The notes: generated by a model not told the origin, from the letters alone. A stretch of DNA of 25,486 nt from Prolixibacteraceae bacterium (GCA_027451165.1 DAIDJX010000009.1:1-25486); one strand, 5' to 3'; counted from the stretch's first letter, positions 7,794-15,935 are shown. Translations and numbers: made by a program.

Positions 7794-9569
7794 TCAGTTT
7801 TTCATGAAAATCTGGTCTATCAGTTCCTTGTATTTCTCCTGGATAAACAGCCTTTTCAGTTTTAAGGTGGGGGACAATTCACCTGATGCCGGGGTCCATT
7901 CATTGGGTACCAGCCTGATCCTGTGGATTCGCTCAACAGGATTTAATTTTTTATTCAGTTTTTCCACTTCGGAAGAAAAGATAGCCTGGACAGCAGGTAA
8001 TCTGATCAATTCTTCATTTCCGGATACCGTAATTTTTTCCGTTTTTTTCCATTCCTCCAGAACCCTGAAATCCGGAGAGATCAGGGCACTCGGAAATTTC
8101 TGATGCTCTCCGATGACCATGATTTGGTCGATGTAAGGGGATTCCCTGAATATGTTCTCAATTAACTGTGGCGCGACGAATTTGCCATTGGAGAGTTTGA
8201 AGATCTCCTTTTTGCGGTCGGTGACCATCAGAAATTTGCCTTCTTCCAGGTGCCCGATGTCTCCGGTGCAGAACCATCCGTCTTCCGTAAAGGCTAATCT
8301 GGTCAGTTCAGGATCTTTGAAGTAGCCCGGTGTCACATTGGGTCCCTTGCAAAGAATCTCCCCATCGTCTTCAATTTTGATTTCCACGCCTTCAATGGTG
8401 GTTCCTACCGATCCAAGTTTCACTTCCCCTTTCTCCGTGCCGTTTATGGTTATGATGGGTGAAGTTTCTGTAAGGCCATACATGTTGATGATCTTAATCC
8501 CGGCGGCCCAGAAAATCCTTTCCAGGTACTGGGGCAGGCTGGCGCCTCCGCATCCGGCAATTTTCACGTTTCCACCGAGCGCCTGACGCCATTTGCTGAA
8601 CACCAGCCTGTCGGCCAGCTTCAGTTTTTGTTCATAGAACCAGCCGTTTTCCCCGAAGGGTTTGTATTTCAGTCCAAGTTGTACTGCCTGAAAAAAGATT
8701 TTCTTTTTTATGCCGGTCAGTTTGTTCCCCTTGGCAATAATTACGCTGTAAAATTTCTCGATGATCCGGGGTACTGCATCGAAACCTTCCGGTTTTATTT
8801 CAGCCATATTGGCGGCAATGGTTCCCATGTTTTCCGAATAGTAAATCCCGGCCATGCTGTATTGAGTCTGGTAATTACCCAACCTGCCCCCTACATGGCA
8901 AAGTGGAAGAATACTCAGGTATTTGTCTTCAGGCTTAAGTTTGAATATTTTGGCTGCACTCAGAAAATTGCTGACCAGATTCCGGTGAGTCAGCATTACT
9001 CCTTTGGGATTACCCGTGGTGCCAGAAGTATAAATGAGCGTCACCGGGTCATCCGGAGAAATTGCATCCCTAATCAATGCTGCCTTACCTTTGTATTGTT
9101 CCAGGTTTTTTCTTCCGATATCAATGATCTCCTTCCAGTTTCTTATGCCGGGAATGGTGTCGAATGAAAAAAGCTCCAACGGGGACTCAATTTTCTCAAG
9201 GGCGGATTTAACATGGCTGACGATTCTTGTGTCCCCAACCAGGATAATTCTGGTTTCACTGTGGCTGATGATTTTCTGGTACTCATCGGGCCGGAGGGAA
9301 GTGAAAACAGGGACATGGATGATACCAGCCATGGCCATTCCCATATCCACGAAATTCCATTCAGGCCGGTTGTTGGTCACCGACATGATTTTATCTCCCT
9401 TTCCAAGCCCCAAAGCGAGAAGGCCGTAACAAAAAAGGTGAGACATCTCCACATAATCAGATGAGGAATATTTTTTCCAATGTCCGTTTTGTTTGATACA
9501 AAGGGCATTTTCTTTTTCAGGTTGACTTTCGTAACGGGCGAGCAGATCAAAAGTTCTTTCCAGTTTCAT
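7794..9569 (-). CDS. fadD: Long-chain acyl-CoA ligase (AMP-binding)
   Basis: ATP-dependent activation of a fatty acid to acyl-AMP and then acyl-CoA, in the cytosol or at the inner membrane. It has 591 residues. The adenylation core is clear: phosphate loop IYTSGTTGNPKGV (179-191), YGLTETSP, GWFCTGDIG, and the hinge with DRKKEIFKLSNGKFVAPQ. The sequence pattern fits the FadD15/FACS-like long-chain ligases of Bacteroidota, about 590-600 residues. It is the first gene of a minus-strand run with the GNAT-fold and CrtI-like genes and is divergent from the hydrolase gene to its right. The symbol is by family, and the chain length accepted is unknown. Confidence 0.9.
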   Translation of the reverse strand: MKLERTFDLLARYESQPEKENALCIKQNGHWKKYSSSDYVEMSHLFCYGLLALGLGKGDKIMSVTNNRPEWNFVDMGMAMAGIIHVPVFTSLRPDEYQKIISHSETRIILVGDTRIVSHVKSALEKIESPLELFSFDTIPGIRNWKEIIDIGRKNLEQYKGKAALIRDAISPDDPVTLIYTSGTTGNPKGVMLTHRNLVSNFLSAAKIFKLKPEDKYLSILPLCHVGGRLGNYQTQYSMAGIYYSENMGTIAANMAEIKPEGFDAVPRIIEKFYSVIIAKGNKLTGIKKKIFFQAVQLGLKYKPFGENGWFYEQKLKLADRLVFSKWRQALGGNVKIAGCGGASLPQYLERIFWAAGIKIINMYGLTETSPIITINGTEKGEVKLGSVGTTIEGVEIKIEDDGEILCKGPNVTPGYFKDPELTRLAFTEDGWFCTGDIGHLEEGKFLMVTDRKKEIFKLSNGKFVAPQLIENIFRESPYIDQIMVIGEHQKFPSALISPDFRVLEEWKKTEKITVSGNEELIRLPAVQAIFSSEVEKLNKKLNPVERIHRIRLVPNEWTPASGELSPTLKLKRLFIQEKYKELIDQIFMKN

Positions 9570-9762
9570 AAATAAACACTTGATTAAGAATAATTTACTG
9601 ACAAATAACCCTGTTTGCGGAAGATTGTCAGGCTGCCGACTTTTTAAAGATAGGGATTATTTTCACAAGAGAGCTTAAATACAGGAGTGAAGACAACAGA
9701 TGGTATTGAAGATTAAACTGATCAGAAACCCGGAAACGGATGAATCCTATGCGCTTTTTTAT

Positions 9763-9770
9763 TACCTTTA
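9763..9770 (+). promoter_or_regulatory. Candidate -7 element (TACCTTTA) for the hydrolase gene
   Basis: A 7/8 match to TAnnTTTG, 17 bases before the ATG at 9788. It helps decide against the ATG at 9740, which lies upstream of it. The final base differs, so the call is weak. Confidence 0.25.
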
Positions 9771-9787
9771 AGCTGAAAATTCCTATC

Positions 9788-10669
9788 ATGAATTTCAATA
9801 AACCTTTTACTATGGAAGAAAAATTATTCAGAATAATTGATGAAGGAGATGCAGGAAAGCGTGACCGCCGTACCTTTCTGAAAAAGCTGGCCTTGCTGAC
9901 AGGCAGTACTGCTGCTGCCATGACCATTTTACCTGTTCTGAACGATGAGACGGTGACAGCCGCTGAAAAGAAGCAAAAAGTGATTCAAATTCTGGAAGAG
10001 ATGACCACCTATCCTGTAGAGACGGGAGAAATGAAGGCTTTTATGGCCAGGCCTTCAAAAGGGAAGAAATTCCCGGCTGTTATTGTTATTCATGAAAACC
10101 GGGGATTGGTCCCGCATATCCAGGAAGTCACGCGACGCATGGCCCGGGAGGGTTTCCTTTCCCTGGCGCCGGATGCGCTTTCCCCGGTAGGGGGTACCCC
10201 TGCGGATGTAGCCAATGCCGGAGAATTGTTCGCCAAGCTGGACAACAAGCAAACAGTTAAAAACTTTGTGGCCGCAGTTCAGTACCTCAAAACCCATCCA
10301 TTATCCAACGGAAAGGTGGGTTGTACCGGGTTTTGCTGGGGTGGGGCCATGACCAACCAGGTGGCGGTCAATTCACCTGACCTGGATGCGGCAGTTCCCT
10401 ATTACGGAAGGCAGCCGGAACCTGAAGAGGTTGCTAAAATCAAAGCGCCTTTGCTGGCCCATTATGCGGAAAATGATGAAAGAATCAATGCCGGGATTGA
10501 AAAATTTGAGGAAGCTTTGAAGAAGAACAACAAGGAATACCAGATTTTCACCTATCCGGGCACCGGTCATGCTTTCAACAACGACAGCAATCCGCAGCGA
10601 TACAATGAGGCTGCAGCCAAATTAGCCTGGAGCCGTACCGTCGAATTCTTCCGGGAAAAACTGAAATAA
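9788..10669 (+). CDS. Dienelactone hydrolase family protein with Tat signal
   Basis: Alpha/beta-hydrolase of the dienelactone hydrolase (DLH) family, about 293 residues from the ATG at 9788. The catalytic triad is visible: Cys183 in GFCWGG, Asp230 in AENDER and His261 in GTGHAF. Near residue 26 is a twin-arginine signal, DRRTFLKK, followed by a hydrophobic stretch (LALLTGSTAAAMTILPV), so export by the Tat pathway is likely. The usual cytosolic DLH has about 235 residues; the extra length is the leader. An in-frame ATG at 9812 is an equal alternative start, and the ATG at 9740 is unlikely because a candidate promoter lies after it. The substrate is unknown. It stands alone between divergent fadD and the dGTPase gene. 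Confidence 0.85.
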   Translation: MNFNKPFTMEEKLFRIIDEGDAGKRDRRTFLKKLALLTGSTAAAMTILPVLNDETVTAAEKKQKVIQILEEMTTYPVETGEMKAFMARPSKGKKFPAVIVIHENRGLVPHIQEVTRRMAREGFLSLAPDALSPVGGTPADVANAGELFAKLDNKQTVKNFVAAVQYLKTHPLSNGKVGCTGFCWGGAMTNQVAVNSPDLDAAVPYYGRQPEPEEVAKIKAPLLAHYAENDERINAGIEKFEEALKKNNKEYQIFTYPGTGHAFNNDSNPQRYNEAAAKLAWSRTVEFFREKLK

Positions 10670-10741
10670 GTGAAAGATCGTTTGAGCCGTCATTCCATGC
10701 CAGCCTCAAATCCTTTGTAATGTAACCTTTAACCTTAATTT

Positions 10742-12085
10742 ATGGATTGGAATCATTTACTTACATCCGGGAGGCTCGGCAAGGGCGAAGAAAAGAAAAG
10801 CGGGTATGGAAATGAAGTCCGCAGTCAGTTTCAAAGAGATTATGACCGGATTATTTTCTCATCAGCTTTCAGGCGCCTTCAGAACAAAACCCAGGTATTT
10901 CCCCTGCCGGGAAGGATTTTTGTGCACAACCGGCTTACCCATACCCTGGAAGTGGCGAGTGTCGGGCGATCATTGGGAAATTCCCTGGCGGAAATGCTGT
11001 TCAGGGAAAGCTACATTTCTGAACCGTCACTTTTATCCAACATTGGTTCGGCTGTCTCTGCCGGCTGTCTGGCCCATGATATGGGGAATCCTCCTTTTGG
11101 CCATTCCGGAGAAGCAGCCATTGCTCATTTTTTCCTTTCCGGGCCTGGGAACAGCCTTAAAAGTGAACTGTCTGATGCGGAGTGGCTCGATTTTACCCAC
11201 TTCGACGGGAATGCCAATGCCTTCCGGCTGCTGACCCATCCCTTCCGTGGAAAAAGGGAGGGAGGTTTTGCGTTGACCTACACTTCGCTGGCATCCATCG
11301 TAAAATATCCCTTCGAATCTACCGCTGCCACCACGCAGAAATTCGGTTTTTTCCAGAGCGAAAAGGAAACCTGGAAACAGATGGCGCAGGAGATGCAGAT
11401 TCCGGTCATTTCGGAAAATCCGCTCTCCGGATGCCGTCATCCGCTGGTTTACCTGGTTGAGGCTGCCGATGATATCTGTTACCAGATCATGGATGTGGAA
11501 GATGCCTTTAAGCTGGGCATTCTGGGATATGATACCACCCGTGAATTACTGATGGCCTTTCACCGCCATTCCTCAAAAAGCAAGCTGAAGGAGATGGATA
11601 AAACGCTGAAGGAGGTCAGCGATCCCAATGAACAGATCAGTTACCTCAGGGCAGGCGTCATCGGCAAACTGACCAGGGAGTGTTCAGCTGTCTTTGCCCG
11701 GAACCAAGGGGCCATTCTTGACGGCACATTCAAAGGATCTTTACTGAAGAACATTGATCAGGAGCTTCTGGATGCGATGAAAATCGTTCAGGATGTTTCT
11801 TTTGATGAAATTTATAATCACCGGACCGTTGTTGAAATTGAAATTGCCGGGTATAAAATCCTGGGTACCCTGCTGGAAGAGTTCACGGGTGCATTGATGG
11901 ATCCATCCAATCCGCTGAGCAGGAAAATACTCATGCTGATCCCGAAACAATATCATCAGGCTACGGATTCCACTTATCACAGAATCCAGACAGCGGTGGA
12001 TTTCATTTCAGGGATGACCGATGTTTATGCCCTTGATCTATACAGGAAAATTAAAGGAATAAGCCTCCCCGAAATAAGGCAGTAG
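10742..12085 (+). CDS. dgt: Deoxyguanosinetriphosphate triphosphohydrolase
   Basis: HD-domain enzyme that cuts dGTP (and possibly other dNTPs) to deoxynucleoside and triphosphate, which tunes dNTP pools. It has 447 residues, the expected size. Visible motifs are SAFRRLQNKTQVFPL (41-55), the first metal histidine in RLTHTLEVA (H67), the HD pair in AHDMGNPPFGHSGE (112-113), and the distal aspartate in EAADDICY (about 244). It stands alone: 72 bases follow the hydrolase stop. The hicA stop on the other strand is 8 bases away, so transcription is convergent with the toxin-antitoxin pair. Confidence 0.95.
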   Translation: MDWNHLLTSGRLGKGEEKKSGYGNEVRSQFQRDYDRIIFSSAFRRLQNKTQVFPLPGRIFVHNRLTHTLEVASVGRSLGNSLAEMLFRESYISEPSLLSNIGSAVSAGCLAHDMGNPPFGHSGEAAIAHFFLSGPGNSLKSELSDAEWLDFTHFDGNANAFRLLTHPFRGKREGGFALTYTSLASIVKYPFESTAATTQKFGFFQSEKETWKQMAQEMQIPVISENPLSGCRHPLVYLVEAADDICYQIMDVEDAFKLGILGYDTTRELLMAFHRHSSKSKLKEMDKTLKEVSDPNEQISYLRAGVIGKLTRECSAVFARNQGAILDGTFKGSLLKNIDQELLDAMKIVQDVSFDEIYNHRTVVEIEIAGYKILGTLLEEFTGALMDPSNPLSRKILMLIPKQYHQATDSTYHRIQTAVDFISGMTDVYALDLYRKIKGISLPEIRQ

Positions 12086-12093
12086 CCAGATAA

Positions 12094-12288
12094 TCAACGT
12101 TTTTTGAGTGGAATTTCAAGCTGTTTGCAAACAATCTTACACATCAATTCAGATAGTTCAGGATGTCTTCCTACAGTTGACTGTTTCCCGTTTTGGGGAT
12201 TTATGTAAAGGGTATGATTGGAACCTTCCCGAAGCAACAAACAGCCATTCTTTTTCAGGTGCCTTAGAAAAGTACTCCTTTTCATCAT
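12094..12288 (-). CDS. hicA: HicA-type toxin (mRNA interferase)
   Basis: Small double-stranded-RNA-binding-fold toxin that cleaves mRNA and blocks translation when free. It has 64 residues, typical for HicA. The catalytic histidine is in EGSNHTLY (H25), and the family C-terminal pattern GRHPELSELMC precedes the final helix. Two adjacent ATGs open the frame. The first overlaps the hicB stop by four bases (ATGA), so translation is coupled and the antitoxin is made first. No frameshift or missing catalytic residue is seen, so the toxin looks intact. Confidence 0.85.
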   Translation of the reverse strand: MMKRSTFLRHLKKNGCLLLREGSNHTLYINPQNGKQSTVGRHPELSELMCKIVCKQLEIPLKKR

Positions 12289-12506
12289 GCAAAGCTCAAC
12301 CGTTCCTTAATGATTTTCCGTCCTTCATAAAGCTTTAATGTTGTTTCACGGTGAGATTCAAGGACCAAATAGAAAGCATCCAGAAGGTTTCGGTGAAGTT
12401 CTTCCAAAGTCTTTCCCTGTGAGATGACTTCCGGCATTTCCTGAATTTGCCCGACAAACCATCCATCTTCGCTCTTCTCTATAATTGCGTTAAATTCTGG
12501 CTTCAT
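12285..12506 (-). CDS. hicB: HicB-type antitoxin
   Basis: Antitoxin partner of HicA, 73 residues. It has the partial RNase-H-like HicB fold: FNAIIEKSEDGWFVGQIQEMPEV followed by QGKTLEELHRNLLDAF, which matches the family pattern of a strand pair and a T-x-EE helix. It lacks the C-terminal HTH or ribbon-helix-helix DNA-binding domain seen in longer HicB proteins, so whether it represses its own promoter is unclear. The gene precedes hicA, opposite to the classical hicAB order but common in this group. A short inverted repeat sits 22 bases upstream (12528-12550). Confidence 0.82.
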   Translation of the reverse strand: MKPEFNAIIEKSEDGWFVGQIQEMPEVISQGKTLEELHRNLLDAFYLVLESHRETTLKLYEGRKIIKERLSFA

Positions 12507-12527
12507 TTGTAATTATTTTTTGTAAAT

Positions 12528-12550
12528 ATAAGACAAAAAATCAATCTTAT
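12528..12550. promoter_or_regulatory. Inverted repeat in the hicBA leader
   Basis: ATAAGA at 12528-12533 and TCTTAT at 12545-12550 form a perfect six-base inverted repeat with an 11-base spacer, 22 bases before the hicB start. It overlaps a weak -7-like sequence (TATATTTA on the minus strand). An operator is possible; chance is not excluded in AT-rich DNA. Confidence 0.25.
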
Positions 12551-12558
12551 TCAGTGCC

Positions 12559-13329
12559 TTACCCTTCCAAAATCTTGCCCAGCAATCCTGCCCCGCCTTC
12601 TTTCCGGGGATTTCCGCTCAGAGCGACAAATTTGCTGATCAGTTTGCCGATGGGCATGCTTTGCAACCACACTTTCCCGGTTCCCCGGAGTGTAGCGAGA
12701 AAAATACCTTCTCCTCCGAAGACCATGGAACGGAGACTTCCGGCCTGTTCGATGGAATAGGTGATTTGGGGTTCAAATCCGACGATGCATCCGGTGTCAA
12801 CCCGGAGGGTTTCGTTTTGCAGGGTGCGTTCTATGACTGTTCCTCCGGCATGGATAAAGGCTTTCCCGTCTCCCTCCAGGGTTTGCAGGATAAATCCTTC
12901 TCCGCCGAAAAAACCGGCGCCGAGTTTGCGGTTGAAAGTGATTGACACTTTCGTGCCCATGGCAGCACAAAGGAAAGCGTCTTTCTGGACGATGATTTTC
13001 CCTTTCATTTCCCGCAGATCCAGGGGAATGATGGTTCCGGGGTAGGGGGCGGCAAATGCCACTCTGCGTTTTCCATAGCCCTGGTTGGTGAAATGGGTGA
13101 GGAACAATGATTCCCCGGTGATGATCCTTGAGCCGGCAGCCACCAGCTTGTCGAACAATCCGGCTTTGGGATTGGTGCCGTCACCCATTTTTGCGGCGAA
13201 GGTGATGCCTTCTTCCATGTAAAGCATGGCTCCGGCCTCGGCAATAACGGTTTCCTGGGGGTCGAGTTCAATCTCCACCATCTGAATGTCTTCTCCCAGA
13301 ATTCTGTAATCAATTTCGTGTGATTGCAT
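12559..13329 (-). CDS. TIGR00266/AIM24 family protein
   Basis: 256 residues, a full-length member of the TIGR00266 (AIM24-like) family. These are beta-rich trimeric cytosolic proteins of unknown biochemical role in bacteria; the yeast relative is mitochondrial. Family landmarks are EAGAMLYMEEGI (30-41), the ITGESLFLTHFTNQG block, GGEGFILQTLEGDGKAFIHAGG, and the second copy of the pattern at GGEGIFLATLRGTGKVWLQS. The repeat of GGEG...L.G.GK shows the internal duplication typical of the fold. It is on the same strand as hicBA, 52 bases upstream of hicB, and divergent from the rluB-like gene. Confidence 0.88.
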   Translation of the reverse strand: MQSHEIDYRILGEDIQMVEIELDPQETVIAEAGAMLYMEEGITFAAKMGDGTNPKAGLFDKLVAAGSRIITGESLFLTHFTNQGYGKRRVAFAAPYPGTIIPLDLREMKGKIIVQKDAFLCAAMGTKVSITFNRKLGAGFFGGEGFILQTLEGDGKAFIHAGGTVIERTLQNETLRVDTGCIVGFEPQITYSIEQAGSLRSMVFGGEGIFLATLRGTGKVWLQSMPIGKLISKFVALSGNPRKEGGAGLLGKILEG

Positions 13330-13469
13330 TTTTCAAGCTGTTTATATGTTTATGAATTGGTTTATGTGTCGCTCTTTTTACTGCAATATTACATCTTTCC
13401 AAATAATTATGCAGCATGGTGAAAGGTCGGTGTTTTTTTGCGACCTTTGCAGCCTATTTCATTCAGTAC

Positions 13470-14681
13470 ATGTACAACAGCAATCAGAAAAGAGGAAATT
13501 CGGGAGGCCGTTCCCAACAAAGACAAAGACCGGCATCAGGAGGAGAGCGAAGTTTTGACCGTAAGCCCGGCAGATCAGCCGGGGAAAGCCGTATGGGTGG
13601 ATTCCGCAGACCATCGGAAAGTGAAGGAGGCCGGGAAGGATCTGTCAGAGGAAGGTTTTCCTCAGGACCAAAGAGCAGCGGGAGAACCCGTTGGAGCGAG
13701 AGGGCGGCAGGGCCCGGTACAAGGCCTGTTCCCGAACAGGGTCGTCAGGAACAAAGCGGCCAGGTCAGGAGCCGGCGGCGTACCCTGGGAGAACTCCGTG
13801 CTCAGGCTTACCTACGGTCACAGGGCGAAAAACCGGCTTCCGGCTCTTCATCAAGAGGTGGTGGGAAAAAACTGGTTCTGAAAGGGGAAAAACGACCCTC
13901 CAGAGGACAGTTGCTGAGGGAATTGGGTCACTCCACCGAAAGACAGCCTTCCAGGCACAGCGTCGAAAAGGAAGAACTGATCCGGCTCAATCGTTTTATT
14001 GCCAATTCAGGGATTTGCTCCCGAAGGGAAGCCGATACCTACATAACGGCCGGTGTGGTGAAGGTGAACGGCCAGATAGTCACCGAACTGGGGACAAAAA
14101 TTTCTCCCACCGATGAGGTCCGCTTTGACGACCGGCTGATCACACCAGAAAGAAAAGTATATTTGCTGCTCAACAAACCCAAGGACGTAGTCACTACCAC
14201 CGATGACCCTCATGCCGAACATACCGTTATGGACCTGGTCAAAGGGGCATGTGAAGAACGCATTTATCCTGTCGGACGGCTCGACCGCAATACCACCGGA
14301 TTGTTGCTGCTGACCAACGACGGGGATTTGTCCAAAAGACTGACCCACCCCAGTCATAAGGTTGAAAAGGTATACCAGGTTACCCTCGACCGGTCGGTTT
14401 CGGTCAACGACATTCAGACCATTGCCTCAGGAATAGAACTGGATGACGGTTTCATCGCCGCCGATGCATTAACCTATGTGGAAGGCCAGGATAAAGATAC
14501 GGTGGGTATTGAAATTCACTCCGGAAGACACCGCATTGTCCGCAGGATCTTTGAACACCTGGGCTACCGGGTAAAAGCCCTTGACCGGGTATCCTTTGCC
14601 GGTCTGACCAAAAAGAACATACCCAGGGGTAAGTGGCGGTTCCTCACCCCCAGGGAGGTATCTTACCTTAAAATGAAGTAA
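13470..14681 (+). CDS. rluB: RluB/RsuA-family pseudouridine synthase with disordered N-terminus
   Basis: Converts a specific rRNA uridine to pseudouridine during ribosome assembly. From ATG 13470 the protein has 403 residues. An S4 RNA-binding domain spans about 172-218 (RFIANSGICSRREADTYI), and the catalytic motif GRLDRNTTGLLLLTNDG lies at 269-285, with Asp272 the expected nucleophile. HSGRHRIVRRIFEHLGY (350-366) fits the large-subunit RluB branch. Residues 1-165 are rich in Arg, Gly, Ser and Gln and look disordered, a feature of Bacteroidota homologues. ATG 13416 is a longer alternative, but a -7-like GACCTTTG (13442-13449) lies after it, favouring 13470. The choice of RluB over RluE/F is by family pattern. 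Confidence 0.9.
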   Translation: MYNSNQKRGNSGGRSQQRQRPASGGERSFDRKPGRSAGESRMGGFRRPSESEGGREGSVRGRFSSGPKSSGRTRWSERAAGPGTRPVPEQGRQEQSGQVRSRRRTLGELRAQAYLRSQGEKPASGSSSRGGGKKLVLKGEKRPSRGQLLRELGHSTERQPSRHSVEKEELIRLNRFIANSGICSRREADTYITAGVVKVNGQIVTELGTKISPTDEVRFDDRLITPERKVYLLLNKPKDVVTTTDDPHAEHTVMDLVKGACEERIYPVGRLDRNTTGLLLLTNDGDLSKRLTHPSHKVEKVYQVTLDRSVSVNDIQTIASGIELDDGFIAADALTYVEGQDKDTVGIEIHSGRHRIVRRIFEHLGYRVKALDRVSFAGLTKKNIPRGKWRFLTPREVSYLKMK

Positions 14682-14683
14682 AA

Positions 14684-14699
14684 AGCAGATTAATCTGCT
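14684..14699. repeat. Perfect 16-base palindrome after the rluB-like gene
   Basis: AGCAGATTAATCTGCT is its own reverse complement. It starts two bases after the stop codon and sits 43 bases before the sigma factor start. As RNA it would make a six-base stem with a TTAA loop. On the plus strand no T-run follows, so it is at best a weak terminator; on the minus strand a run of five T follows, but no minus-strand gene reads into it. It could instead be an operator for the sigma factor. Confidence 0.4.
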
Positions 14700-14742
14700 G
14701 CCACTGTAATTATTTTGTAACAAGCCTTACTCATTCCATACG

Positions 14743-15234
14743 TTGGAAAAGGAATTTTTAGCATTAATCAGGGTAAACCAGGGTATCATCCATAAAGTAA
14801 CCAATGTTTACTGTGATAATGAAGAAGACCGGAAAGATCTTTTTCAGGAAATTCTGGCTCAACTGTGGAAATCTTACCCCGGATTCCGGCAGGAGTCAAA
14901 ATTTTCTACCTGGATGTACCGGATAGCCCTGAATACCGCTATTACTTCCTTTAAGAAATGGAGACGGCAGCCTGTTGCAAGCTCCGCACAGTCATTGGCG
15001 AACTTTCAAATCGCAGATGACAACAGTTCTGCAGAAACAGATGAAAACATAGCGCTCCTGAAAAGGGCGGTTTCCAGGTTGACCGGAATTGAAAAATCCA
15101 TTATCCTGCTCTTTCTGGAAAATAAAAGCTATGAAGAGATTGCCGACATTACAGGAATCACCCAAAATTATGTGCGGGTGAAAATGAACCGGATCAAAAC
15201 AAAACTGAAAGGTTTTATGTTGTCTGAGGAGTAA
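14743..15234 (+). CDS. ECF-type RNA polymerase sigma factor
   Basis: Extracytoplasmic-function sigma factor, 163 residues. Region 2 (about 15-72) shows DLFQEILAQLWKSYPGF and STWMYRIALNTA, typical of Bacteroidota ECF factors. Region 4 (about 103-158) shows the helix-turn-helix with YEEIADITGITQNYVRVKMNRIKTKLK. The only start in frame after the upstream stop (14707-14709) is TTG at 14743, and it gives the family-like opening MEKEFLALI. A 7/8 -7 element (TTATTTTG, 14710-14717) lies 25 bases before it. The membrane-protein gene begins 4 bases after its stop, so the two are almost certainly co-transcribed. Regulon and signal are unknown. Confidence 0.88.
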   Translation: MEKEFLALIRVNQGIIHKVTNVYCDNEEDRKDLFQEILAQLWKSYPGFRQESKFSTWMYRIALNTAITSFKKWRRQPVASSAQSLANFQIADDNSSAETDENIALLKRAVSRLTGIEKSIILLFLENKSYEEIADITGITQNYVRVKMNRIKTKLKGFMLSEE

Positions 15235-15238
15235 GGGT

Positions 15239-15901
15239 ATGGGAGCAGAAGATTTAAGGGAAATATGGGGCCGGATAACGGCAGATTCTTCCGGGCAGCC
15301 TGTGCTGGATGAAAATCAGATCAGATCCATGCTGAAAAAGCGCTCAGGATCCCTGATGGAAAAGATTGATTTCAACATCAGGGTTGGTTTTGCCGTACTT
15401 CTTGGCATTGTGATGTTTATTGTGGTTTACGACCTGCTCAGCTTCACCGGACATATTTCTGATGCCAGCCTGCAGGCTTCCTTACCCCAATGGCTCCTGA
15501 TGCTCGACGGCATCAGTAATTTCCTGATCCTCTCCATATTTGTCACATTCTTTCTCCACTATTTCAGGATTCGAAGGTTATGCCAGGATAACTGTGACCT
15601 GCGTCACGCCCTGATGAAAGTAATCGGCATCCTGACCATTTATCAACGGTTGTTCGTGGTGCTGCTGTTCATCATCATGATTTCCTCCATCACCGGTTTC
15701 GCAGCGGGATATTATACCAGTATTCTGGAAAATCAAACCATGGAAGGATTTCTAATCCCGGTGATCCTGTTCGGCGTGCTGGTCATTGCTTTGCTTACCT
15801 GGTTGATATTTTTGTTGCTGAGATGGATTTTCCGGAGGGTCTATGGAAATTACCTGGATCAGCTGAGAAATACCCTGGCGGAGTTGGATGAGTTGGAGTA
15901 A
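15239..15901 (+). CDS. Four-helix membrane protein downstream of the sigma factor
   Basis: I do not recognise a named family. It has 220 residues and four predicted membrane helices: about 49-69, 83-108, 133-155 and 168-193. The N-terminal 45 residues are soluble and charged (GAEDLREIWGRI, LKKRSGSLMEKID), which would face the cytosol. The C-terminus ends in an acidic helix (LRNTLAELDELE). It starts four bases after the ECF sigma stop, the usual place of an anti-sigma factor, but it shows no FecR or zinc anti-sigma (HxxxCxxC) motif. A regulatory partner of the sigma factor is therefore a plausible guess only. Its last 14 bases overlap a longer start of the next gene that I do not use. Confidence 0.8.
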   Translation: MGAEDLREIWGRITADSSGQPVLDENQIRSMLKKRSGSLMEKIDFNIRVGFAVLLGIVMFIVVYDLLSFTGHISDASLQASLPQWLLMLDGISNFLILSIFVTFFLHYFRIRRLCQDNCDLRHALMKVIGILTIYQRLFVVLLFIIMISSITGFAAGYYTSILENQTMEGFLIPVILFGVLVIALLTWLIFLLLRWIFRRVYGNYLDQLRNTLAELDELE

Positions 15902-15913
15902 GGGCAAATTCAT

Positions 15914-15921
15914 TAATTTTG
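15914..15921 (+). promoter_or_regulatory. Candidate Bacteroidota promoter (TTG / TAATTTTG) for the phosphohexomutase
   Basis: An 8/8 match to TAnnTTTG with a TTG at 15893-15895, 18 bases upstream, which is a good -33/-7 spacing. It lies 14 bases before the ATG at 15936 and decides that start over ATG 15888. Confidence 0.5.
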
Positions 15922-15935
15922 ACCTAAACAGTACT

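Noticed and set aside
13438..14116. Two other plus-strand frames of 141-147 codons inside the rluB-like gene
   Set aside because: They arise from the biased R/G/S composition; they have no recognisable domain, while the main frame carries the S4 and catalytic motifs.
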